A stretch of 28,618 bases of DNA from the IMG/VR virus record IMGVR_UViG_3300017527_000286, positions 1 to 28,618 of that record, one strand, 5' to 3'. Position 1 is the first letter of the stretch; the number at the start of each line of letters is the position of its first letter. The notes below the pieces were generated by a model, which saw only the letters and a program-made list of their open reading frames with translations, made no database searches and was not told where the DNA came from. Below, piece by piece: positions 1-5,906 of this stretch. This DNA comes from a virus. The translations under genes and the position numbers were made by a program.

Positions 1-181
1 AACTATTAGTTTTCGGGGGCAGGGCAGGGGCCAACTATTAGGTTTAAGGGGGCCAACTATTAGGTTTAAGGGGGTCAACTGTTAGGTTTAAGGGGGTCAA
101 CTGTTAGGTTTCGGGGGCTTATTGTTAGGTTTAGGGGGATCAACTGTTAGGTTTCGGGGGCTTATTATCAGGTTTAGGGGG
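1..181. repeat. Iteron array, eight ~21-22 bp direct repeats (probable plasmid origin)
   Basis: Eight direct repeats are visible, with units beginning near 1, 33, 55, 77, 99, 120, 142 and 163. The core is close to AACTGTTAGGTTTAAGGGGG, with variants in the first four bases and in the AA/C/A before the G run. Spacing is 21-22 bp except between units 1 and 2 (32 bp), so most copies fall on the same helix face. The array ends about 37 bp before a Rep_3-type initiator gene. In iteron plasmids such repeats bind the Rep protein for origin opening and often for rep autoregulation. The array may continue left of the window. I see no clear DnaA box or AT-rich melting region in the visible part. Confidence 0.88.
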
Positions 182-218
182 AGGTTCACAGCGTTGCCAT
201 GGTGAGGTAATGTGAAGC

Positions 219-1103
219 ATGAGCAACCAGCGCAAAGTCATATACCTAAAGCCGTCGTTTGACGAGGCTATTAAGCCGTCTGAACTGATACAAATCACGG
301 GACATCAAGAACTTAGCCTGAATGCCAGACGTGCGATCAGTGTTCTGTGGCATAGCGCGCATCGTCAAGGAATCGAGCAAGGCAAGCGGTACACGATTGC
401 GCTTTCCGATCTGCGTACTGATCGTAAGAAGGGTAATGAGTGGATTGACGAAACGGTCGAACAGTTAATGAAAACGGTTCTGCGCGTTAAGCTGTCCAAC
501 GGCAAGACCCGCCGTGTTCAGTTTCTGGGCGGTAACGACATGGATGACAGTGATCGACCGGAAGGTACTTTGACCTACAACTTTGATCCTCTTCTGGTGG
601 AGATTTTGCGCGACAGCTACATCTGGGGTCGGATCGAGGTGCCTGTTTTAATGACCTTCAGCTCGAAATATGCCATATCTCTCTATGAACACGTTTCGCA
701 ATGGGCCAACCTGGAGTACAAATCGACCGAAGAATACTCTCTGAGTGAGTTTCGCGAAATGTTGGGGGTCGAAGATAACAAATACCGTCCATTTGGTGCT
801 TTCAGGAAGAATGTGATCGACCTTGCTGTAATGGAGATCAATGGTCTGGCGCCATTCAATATCAGTATTGTGCCAATCAAAACCGGCAAGCGTGTGACGC
901 ACATCAAACTTGGCTGGTGGACAAAGACACCCGACGAGCTGCGTGAAGCCTATAAGGAAACTCAGCGATCCAGGGTAGGGCGTAAGGCTCGACTTGCCGG
1001 CAGAGTGGAGCAGGTCTCTAAACCATTGCCTCGAATAGAAGAACAGATTAGAAAGATGAGGCTGCGACCCCCCGAAACCTCACATTTGATAGATAATGAA
1101 TGA
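219..1103 (+). CDS. Plasmid replication initiator, Rep_3 family
   Basis: This 294-aa protein resembles Rep_3 (RepA/RepB/RepE-type) initiators, which bind iterons as monomers and recruit host DnaA and helicase. The family pattern shows in a first winged-helix region at about residues 32-135 and a second at about 140-235. The second contains SKYAISLYEHVSQWAN (149-164), LSEFREMLGV (175-184) and a basic strand ending in HIKLGWW (228-234). The C-terminus is basic. The ATG at 219 has a GAGG-type ribosome binding site at 204-207 and sits just after the iterons, so autoregulation by iteron binding is likely. It is the only accepted gene on the + strand and converges on the phage operon. Function is confident from the motif pattern plus iterons; copy number and partner genes cannot be seen. 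Confidence 0.92.
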   Translation: MSNQRKVIYLKPSFDEAIKPSELIQITGHQELSLNARRAISVLWHSAHRQGIEQGKRYTIALSDLRTDRKKGNEWIDETVEQLMKTVLRVKLSNGKTRRVQFLGGNDMDDSDRPEGTLTYNFDPLLVEILRDSYIWGRIEVPVLMTFSSKYAISLYEHVSQWANLEYKSTEEYSLSEFREMLGVEDNKYRPFGAFRKNVIDLAVMEINGLAPFNISIVPIKTGKRVTHIKLGWWTKTPDELREAYKETQRSRVGRKARLAGRVEQVSKPLPRIEEQIRKMRLRPPETSHLIDNE

Positions 1104-1347
1104 AACCAAGCGCTTATCTTTAGCGTATAATGGTCATTATGGTAACTTTCGGCAAATGGAATATGTAGAAATCAGTGGTGAATGAAAAGAACCCGGGGCA
1201 AAAGCTGGCAGAGACGCCTCTTAATACCCCGGGTCTAGTTAGCGCTTGAATGACAACTCTGGAGACAATCAGAGGCAATCGTGTCACTCACGACCAGACA
1301 GTAATCGTTTGCGCTTTGTGTTCTATCTTAGTCAGTGATCGATCAAC
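1104..1347. other. Intergenic region between convergent genes, with nested inverted repeats
   Basis: This 244-bp stretch separates the end of rep (+) from the end of the long - strand operon and has no convincing ORF. Two 8-bp inverted repeats are nested: outer arms CAAGCGCT (1107-1114) and AGCGCTTG (1241-1248), inner arms ACCCGGGG (1191-1198) and CCCCGGGT (1227-1234). A TATAAT hexamer on the + strand lies at 1126-1131 without a good -35. A partial match to the operator-like motif, GTCAGTGATCGA, begins at 1331. No classical hairpin-plus-T-run terminator was found, although a bidirectional terminator would be expected here. It could instead encode a small structured RNA. Confidence 0.45.
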
Positions 1348-1599
1348 CTAATTGCCCCATGCCGCTCTTTTGTTCATTTCGATGAACTCATCCAGATCGA
1401 AGCAGTCGATCACATGCCACTCATGTTCAAACATGTCGCGGATCTCATCTGCGGAAGTGTCTTCGTCCTCTCGCGTCGCGGCCATTGAGGCATAAGTGTT
1501 TTCCACCGCTTCCGCGGGGTTGCTGGCCTCTGTGATTTCACCGAAGCTGTCGCCTTCTGGGAAATTGTCCCAGGTGACGGTTACATAATACCGCCTCAT
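1348..1599 (-). CDS. Small acidic protein, unknown function
   Basis: This 83-aa acidic protein is the last gene of the - strand operon. Its ATG overlaps the TGA of the ligase gene (ATGA, 1596-1599), indicating translational coupling. It opens with RRYYVTVTWDNFPEGDSFGE, a beta-rich amphipathic stretch, followed by an acidic helical segment rich in D/E (about residues 40-60), and ends in FIEMNKRAAWGN. There is no membrane segment or signal peptide. I do not recognise a named family. A role accessory to DNA metabolism is inferred only from position. Confidence 0.75.
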   Translation of the reverse strand: MRRYYVTVTWDNFPEGDSFGEITEASNPAEAVENTYASMAATREDEDTSADEIRDMFEHEWHVIDCFDLDEFIEMNKRAAWGN

Positions 1600-2978
1600 G
1601 CTGCCGCCTTCGCCTGGTCAACCATCATTGCCATCGACTTGTGATCCATTGCGCGCGCCAGCGTGTCCGTCTCGGACTTATCCTCGTCACGAAACTCAAT
1701 GAAACGCGGGTGTGAAAGCGCGTGGTGATCGTTGTCGCGCCCTTTAGTGATATCATTGCACGTCACCGTGATGATCTTCCCGACACACCAGTCACGCCGG
1801 GAATTGAAATCTTCCAGCTGTGCATTGGTGAACCCGGAGGTGCGCCCCTTGATCAGGCCGTCATCCGTTTCAAACAGCATCGAGCCAAAGGTTTTCTCGC
1901 GCACCGTGCCTGGTGTGCCTTCCAGAAAGCCTGTAACGCGCACATCCACGTCGATCTCCAGCTTGAGTTTAAGCTGTTGCAAGCTGGTGCCGTCTCGGAA
2001 GATTGCGCCCCGTTCTTTGATGATCGTGCCTTCAAGACCGCGGTTCATCACTTCGGCGGTGTATGACAGCGCCTCGGCCATGCTGTTAACGCTTCGGCTT
2101 TCAATCGCGCGCACCGGGTTTTTCAACGGGTCGGTATTGAAGGGTGCAAACAGTCGCTGAACGATCTGGAAGCGCTTGTCGTAAGGCACCGTGCCTTTGA
2201 TCTTGGCAATGGCGTTATTGTATTCCTTTTGACCCACGCAATCCCAGCAGTCAAAGACCACCTTGCAGTTCTCGGGAAAGTCGTCTTTGCGCAGCAGACC
2301 ATTGCCAGTTGCGCGATCCAACAGCTTCCCGTCGCGGTAAACTGTCAATTCGCCAAAGTAGACCGCGCTGAGCGGCTGACGTACCAGTTCCGCGTTGATT
2401 TCAGGGTAATGATACTCCTCACCCTGGCGCGAAATGCATGTGACCCGTCCGTTCTCGACGTTGAACTCACGATAGGTGCCGTCAGCCTTCAGCTGGACGA
2501 TAGCGCGGTCCATGTTGAATTTCTTCGCCGTTTTCTCGTTGTATGTGCCGCAGCGCATGTAGACCGGCTTGACGATCAGACCTTTGAACACCTTGTTGAT
2601 GTTGGATCGGCCCATATTGATGCGCAGATCGCGATCAACAATCTTGGTGAAGACAACGGCGTCCTTGTCTTCAAGACCGTTGTGAAGTTCGCCAAGAAGC
2701 TTGAGCGCCGCATGGCCTGTTACACTGCGTGTTGCAAACCTGGATTGAAGAACATTCAGCGCCTGTTCAAGCGTGAGTGTTCCAGATTTGACTGACATTG
2801 GGTCATATTCAAACAGGGCGTTCTTCATGGTCACGCCATAGGTGAACGTCGCCTTGTCATAGGTCATTTTCAGAACCCGTTTGAGCAAGTCGCTGTCGGC
2901 GTGTTTTCGCAACACGTCCATCTTGTGATTGGCGCCATTGTCGGCGTTTAATTCTTCGATAATTGCGTGGATTGTCAT
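1596..2978 (-). CDS. ATP-dependent DNA ligase, phage T4 type
   Basis: This 460-aa enzyme would seal nicks in double-stranded DNA through an enzyme-AMP intermediate. The nucleotidyltransferase motifs appear in order: motif I KADG at residues 164-167 (K164 is the adenylated lysine), motif III FGEL at 208-211, motif IIIa VFDCWD at 241-246, motif IV EG at 316-317 and motif V KLK at 337-339. An OB-fold-like C-terminus follows. Length and the N-terminal helical region (LLKRVLKMTYD, then ATRSVTGHAA) resemble T4 gp30 rather than short viral ligases. ATG at 2978 is preceded by an AAGGA site and overlaps the upstream stop (ATGA). It probably repairs Okazaki fragments with the primase and helicase of the same operon. 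All catalytic residues appear intact. Confidence 0.95.
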   Translation of the reverse strand: MTIHAIIEELNADNGANHKMDVLRKHADSDLLKRVLKMTYDKATFTYGVTMKNALFEYDPMSVKSGTLTLEQALNVLQSRFATRSVTGHAALKLLGELHNGLEDKDAVVFTKIVDRDLRINMGRSNINKVFKGLIVKPVYMRCGTYNEKTAKKFNMDRAIVQLKADGTYREFNVENGRVTCISRQGEEYHYPEINAELVRQPLSAVYFGELTVYRDGKLLDRATGNGLLRKDDFPENCKVVFDCWDCVGQKEYNNAIAKIKGTVPYDKRFQIVQRLFAPFNTDPLKNPVRAIESRSVNSMAEALSYTAEVMNRGLEGTIIKERGAIFRDGTSLQQLKLKLEIDVDVRVTGFLEGTPGTVREKTFGSMLFETDDGLIKGRTSGFTNAQLEDFNSRRDWCVGKIITVTCNDITKGRDNDHHALSHPRFIEFRDEDKSETDTLARAMDHKSMAMMVDQAKAAA

Positions 2979-3694
2979 ACAATTTTCCTTTCTCGCGCCA
3001 GTTTTGCGCGCTCTGCCATCGACAGCATGGGTTTGGTATTCTCTGACGCGCCCTGAGCGCTCTTCTGGAGCGCTTTACGCCCCTTTCCCTTGTCAGGGGC
3101 CGTGGGTTTCTCAGAAGCGCTCTCAGGGGCTTGTGCGCGTTCCTTGCGCACCAGCTCCGTGACGGCATCTGCCATGTCGTTTGAGGCGTCCTTGATCGTG
3201 TTCATCCGGGTCTTTGGCTCAGATGTTTCAGGCGCCTTTTTCTCAGACGCTTTGAGTGGCGCCTTCTTCAAACCCTTGCGCTTTGTGTTGGCGCTTGCAG
3301 CGGGGCGTGAGACTTCGCCAAACGTGACGGGCTTCTGCACTTTCGCAAACAGATCATCATGTGATCCAACCTCTTCGCCCCACATCCCACAGCGGCGATA
3401 ATCGCTTTCAACCGGAGTTGCGTGTGCCAGTGCATAGGCTGTCAGATCACCGGGCAGTTTTGCTGGTGTCATTGGCGTGTCGCTGTGCGGCTTGTTGTCA
3501 TAATGCGCCCAGGGTCCGCCAACGCGAAAGGCGTTCCTTGCCGGACACATCCAGCAGATGTGCGCTAAGGCGCAGACCTTATCCTCGACCTGACTTTGCT
3601 TGCCTTGCATCGACGTGGAGTGAACGCTCTCGCAATGCTCAAGCTTGACACCCTCGCCCTTGATTGGGCAGTTAAATGCGTATTCGTTTGCCAT
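2975..3694 (-). CDS. Cysteine-containing N-domain with basic low-complexity tail, unknown function
   Basis: This is a 239-aa protein. I chose the ATG at 3694 because AGGA lies six bases upstream; a TTG at 3709 gives a longer form without a better site. The N-terminal ~105 residues hold C9, C21, C41, C47, C50 and C102 with a CxxC at 47-50, which could bind zinc or an Fe-S cluster. From about residue 130 to the end the chain is Lys/Ala/Ser/Glu-rich with imperfect repeats around ASEK, SEKKAP and SEPKT, so it is probably disordered and may bind nucleic acid. It lies upstream of the ligase with a 4-bp overlap and follows a promoter/operator region. No family was recognised. Confidence 0.8.
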   Translation of the reverse strand: MANEYAFNCPIKGEGVKLEHCESVHSTSMQGKQSQVEDKVCALAHICWMCPARNAFRVGGPWAHYDNKPHSDTPMTPAKLPGDLTAYALAHATPVESDYRRCGMWGEEVGSHDDLFAKVQKPVTFGEVSRPAASANTKRKGLKKAPLKASEKKAPETSEPKTRMNTIKDASNDMADAVTELVRKERAQAPESASEKPTAPDKGKGRKALQKSAQGASENTKPMLSMAERAKLARERKIV

Positions 3695-3704
3695 CTGATA
3701 TCCT

Positions 3705-3726
3705 GTCAATGCTGATTTATACTATA
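3705..3726 (-). promoter_or_regulatory. Candidate promoter with operator-like 12-mer
   Basis: The + strand carries GTCAATGCTGAT at 3705-3716, one copy of the recurring operator-like motif. On the - strand it follows directly after AT-rich -10 candidates TATAGT (3726-3721) and TATAAA (3721-3716). A regulator bound here would cover the start of transcription for the Cys/Lys-rich protein, ligase and acidic protein. No good -35 was found. The motif's 15-bp extension (GTCARTGSTGATTTA) is shared with the site at 10589. Confidence 0.5.
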
Positions 3727-3762
3727 CAGCGTAAGAAGCGCCTTTATGCGGTGTAGCGTAAT

Positions 3763-4053
3763 TTACCACGTCCCTCGTACCTCGTTTAGAGTCAGGCTTG
3801 CTTCGTGTTTTTCAGTCTCTTGTCGTTCTTTTTCCTGGGCGTCGCCAATGCTCTGGAGAATGACACTGGCCAAACCCTTGAGTTCGTCCTGTGACAGGTC
3901 TTCAAGGCTGTCGATTATAATGCTGAGGGGAACTATGACCTTCCGGGCTTCAACCACGGTCGCTGGAATAGTGATATTTCTGAACGAAATAATATCGTTG
4001 GAGACGATATTATTTGTTGTGATTTCACCCACCGGGACAGTGCTGACAGTCAT
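3763..4053 (-). CDS. Small protein, unknown function
   Basis: This 96-aa protein has an ATG at 4053 that overlaps the TAA of the WGR gene by one base (TAATG), so it is coupled to it. Residues 1-50 are beta-rich and hydrophobic (EITTNNIVSNDIISFRNITI, then VIVPLSIIIDSL). Residues 50-96 are helical and charged (QEKERQETEKHEAS). Only mild hydrophobicity is seen, with no clear membrane span. A long inverted repeat sits within the codons for the NNIVSNDIIS region, and an operator-like GACAGTGCTGAC lies at 4036-4047 near its start. No family was recognised. Confidence 0.7.
   Translation of the reverse strand: MTVSTVPVGEITTNNIVSNDIISFRNITIPATVVEARKVIVPLSIIIDSLEDLSQDELKGLASVILQSIGDAQEKERQETEKHEASLTLNEVRGTW
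3987..4015. repeat. Intragenic inverted repeat, 12-bp perfect arms, 5-base loop
   Basis: AAATAATATCGT at 3987-3998 and ACGATATTATTT at 4004-4015 are perfect reverse complements around TGGAG. The repeat lies within the 96-aa gene, so a strong transcript hairpin or a protein-binding site is possible. A separate perfect 12-bp palindrome, AATGATATCATT, lies about 100 bp away at 4110-4121 inside the WGR gene. Confidence 0.7.
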
Positions 4054-4487
4054 TACCAGCTACCCCAGAGGTCACCGCGATCAATGGTTTCATCTAAAAC
4101 AGGGGTATCAATGATATCATTGGTATCATTCTCCATCAGCCACTCCCTTAAATAGCTGTTAAGGGGATCGTTGTACTGTGACATGAATACTATGTCGCTT
4201 AGTTCGGTAGCAGGTTTACCTGCCTGAAGTTCTTCCAAGAAGGTTAAACGCACCTGGCCGGCTTCCTTATAGTCACGCTTGACGCGTTTCGCGGTCTCAA
4301 GCGCAAGTTCCTGACGGGCTTTTGGTGCTGATTGCTTGTGGCCGTATTTAACCTGGCCATTTGCGCAACGCTTTCCCCAACGGCGAATAATCTGACCCTG
4401 GCCGGTTTCACTGTCCTCAAGCTTGATTAGATGATAGGTCTTTGACCCGCTCTCATGATCAAATTGATATATTGATACCGTTCGCAT
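4053..4487 (-). CDS. WGR-domain protein
   Basis: This 144-aa protein matches the WGR domain, a small beta-rich module known from PARPs, MolR-type and other nucleic-acid proteins. The signature is TYHLIKLEDSETGQG (17-31), IIRRWGKR (33-40) and a conserved GQ (44-45), followed by a helix with SAPKARQELALETAKRVKRDY (53-73). In PARP1 the WGR domain contacts the 5' end at a DNA break. The C-terminal ~45 residues are acidic with a repetitive NDTNDIIDT segment. Start ATG 4487 has only a weak GGGAC-type site. The gene lies in the ligase transcription region, so a DNA-end or nick-related role is plausible but inferred. Domain call is fairly confident; function is not. Confidence 0.8.
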   Translation of the reverse strand: MRTVSIYQFDHESGSKTYHLIKLEDSETGQGQIIRRWGKRCANGQVKYGHKQSAPKARQELALETAKRVKRDYKEAGQVRLTFLEELQAGKPATELSDIVFMSQYNDPLNSYLREWLMENDTNDIIDTPVLDETIDRGDLWGSW

Positions 4488-4516
4488 ATTCTGTCCCGTC
4501 GTTTTGTCTGTTGTTA

Positions 4517-4534
4517 CATAAGTAATGACTTATG
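4517..4534. promoter_or_regulatory. Inverted repeat upstream of the WGR gene
   Basis: CATAAGT-AATG-ACTTATG is an inverted repeat with perfect 7-bp arms and a 4-base centre, in the 71-bp gap between the primase stop and the WGR start. Its AAGT/ACTT halves resemble the flanks of the operator-like sites at 12.3, 24.7 and 25.3 kb. A regulator site is the most likely reading; a clear -10/-35 pair is not visible. Confidence 0.45.
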
Positions 4535-4558
4535 ATATGTGGGAAAGCAAACAGAAAG

Positions 4559-5629
4559 TCACCCCACGCGCAATTTCAGCAGATTGATCGGCGTCAAAGT
4601 CACGGCGGCATCGAGCGCCGCGGTGGTTTCAAGTGCTGACAGGTCGCCGGGGTCTTTGCCTTTCGGAGGTCTGGCGATCTTTACCTTGAACCCCATGCGT
4701 TTTAGATCACCCGCCGCGATCAGTGCCTTTTCATAGGCCGCATCCTCGCTGTCCCAGAACATAATGATATTGCGCAGACCCCAGGATTTGAGCCGCAGAA
4801 ACTTGTTCTTCTGGTCGTTGCCGTCCTGCCCCTTTGACAGGTGAATGCCAAACGAGCCAACGACGCCGTGATCCTTGTAATCGGTCTCACGAACATTGAC
4901 CCAAGTGCGAATCACGTCAAAGGCGCCTTCGCACAGAATAAGGGAGGCTTTATGCGTGGCGTTCTGACCATTATAGAGAAAGCGCCCCGTTCCCGGCAGC
5001 CCAGGTGGGAAGAGATATTTGCGATCACTTTCACCAGACAGATCACGTCCCTGAAATGTCACCATCGTGCCGTCCAGATCATAGATCGGAATGAGAACGC
5101 GATTGGCGAAATTCATGCCGCCATGTTCACCATCGGGCTTGGTGTAATTGAACCAGCCATCATCGCAGTATCGCAGGTGGAAATAAGCGGAAACTTTATC
5201 ATCGACACGCCGGTTGCGCAGATAGCCGAGGTTTTGACCGTCTGCGGTTGGCAGCGGGAAGGAATCGGGCAGCTTCCAGTCTTTGTTCGCTTCAACTTCG
5301 GTTTGCGTTTCAACGCGCTTCTTTGGTCGCCACCCCATCTCCTTAGCCAGACGTTCCAGATAGAGAAACGTATCCCGCCTGGTCTTGGTCGTCAGTGCTT
5401 CGGTGAATGAAAAGGTGTTGAATGTCTCACCGCAAGAGCCGTGAAAGCAGTTGCCAAGGCCGCTGTCACGGTTGGCGTAAACCTTCCACGAACTGCCGCC
5501 GCAGAACGGGCATTCATGGATATTCAACTGCTCACCGGATGACCCGTGACCCAGCTTGTAATCCACGCCTTCGCGGTCCAGCACGTCCTCAAGCAGAACG
5601 GCGTCCAGAATGTCTCTGATTTCGCTCAC
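4559..5629 (-). CDS. DNA primase (zinc finger plus TOPRIM)
   Basis: This 356-aa protein would synthesise RNA primers for lagging-strand replication. A zinc-binding module is formed by C40-x2-C43 and C61-x-H63-x2-C66. A TOPRIM domain follows, with LILCEGAFD around E234 and IIMFWDSED with D293 and E295/D296 as metal-binding acids. This matches the T7 gp4 primase half and other phage primases, without a fused helicase; the helicase is a separate gene just upstream. The start is a GTG at 5629 whose GTGA overlaps the stop of the 53-aa protein, so translation is probably coupled. The stop at 4559 is followed by a short regulatory gap. Confidence 0.93.
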   Translation of the reverse strand: MSEIRDILDAVLLEDVLDREGVDYKLGHGSSGEQLNIHECPFCGGSSWKVYANRDSGLGNCFHGSCGETFNTFSFTEALTTKTRRDTFLYLERLAKEMGWRPKKRVETQTEVEANKDWKLPDSFPLPTADGQNLGYLRNRRVDDKVSAYFHLRYCDDGWFNYTKPDGEHGGMNFANRVLIPIYDLDGTMVTFQGRDLSGESDRKYLFPPGLPGTGRFLYNGQNATHKASLILCEGAFDVIRTWVNVRETDYKDHGVVGSFGIHLSKGQDGNDQKNKFLRLKSWGLRNIIMFWDSEDAAYEKALIAAGDLKRMGFKVKIARPPKGKDPGDLSALETTAALDAAVTLTPINLLKLRVG

Positions 5630-5787
5630 GGTATCTTACCAAACATCCAGTCATGCGTGCGCCAGGCTTCGCACCCTGCACAGCCGCTTTCAAAGTCAGA
5701 GCATTTGGCGCCGTATAAGCGGCGCGTATAGATCCACGATATGATCCGATCAACACGATAGAACATAAAGGCGCGCAGAGCGTTCAT
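5626..5787 (-). CDS. 53-aa protein with three cysteines
   Basis: The start chosen is ATG 5787, which overlaps the previous stop as TGATG; a longer reading from 5925 is unlikely because it would run through that gene. The 53-aa product has an aromatic and basic N-terminal half (FMFYRVDRIISWIYTRRLYG) that may lie on a membrane, and cysteines C29, C36 and C39 (CxxC) that could bind a metal. The stop overlaps the primase GTG start (GTGA). Chaining to both neighbours by overlapping start/stop codons argues it is a real gene. No family recognised. Confidence 0.7.
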   Translation of the reverse strand: MNALRAFMFYRVDRIISWIYTRRLYGAKCSDFESGCAGCEAWRTHDWMFGKIP

Positions 5788-5906
5788 CAGAAGAACGCCC
5801 CTATGGAGTAGCCGATGCAGCCACCGATTACGAGCAAGCTGACCGCAATGATCAACGATGCGCGAATTACGCCTGGCATGATGTGACTGAATGCACTTGA
5901 GTCCAT
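5787..5906 (-). CDS. 39-aa single-span membrane peptide
   Basis: This short reading frame encodes 39 residues: a polar N-terminus (MDSSAFSHIMPGVIR) followed by one strongly hydrophobic segment (ASLIIAVSLLVIGGCIGYSI). Its ATG overlaps the helicase TAA (TAATG, 5904-5908) and its TGA overlaps the next ATG (TGATG, 5785-5789). These tight junctions on both sides, with no gap to explain otherwise, support it as a gene. It would insert into the inner membrane. Its position between replicative helicase and primase is unusual; a replisome tether or a Rz/holin-like accessory are both only guesses. Confidence 0.65.
   Translation of the reverse strand: MDSSAFSHIMPGVIRASLIIAVSLLVIGGCIGYSIGAFF

Noticed and set aside
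1-181. The short direct repeats as a CRISPR array or telomere-like repeat
   Set aside because: Units follow each other with no unique spacers, and a Rep_3 initiator lies directly downstream. The TTAGG/G-run resemblance to telomere repeats is superficial, and no protelomerase is present.
183-213. A sigma70 promoter for rep from TTCACA (185) and TAATGT (208)
   Set aside because: The -10 matches poorly and would lie only a few bases before the start codon, leaving no room for a ribosome binding site in the transcript.
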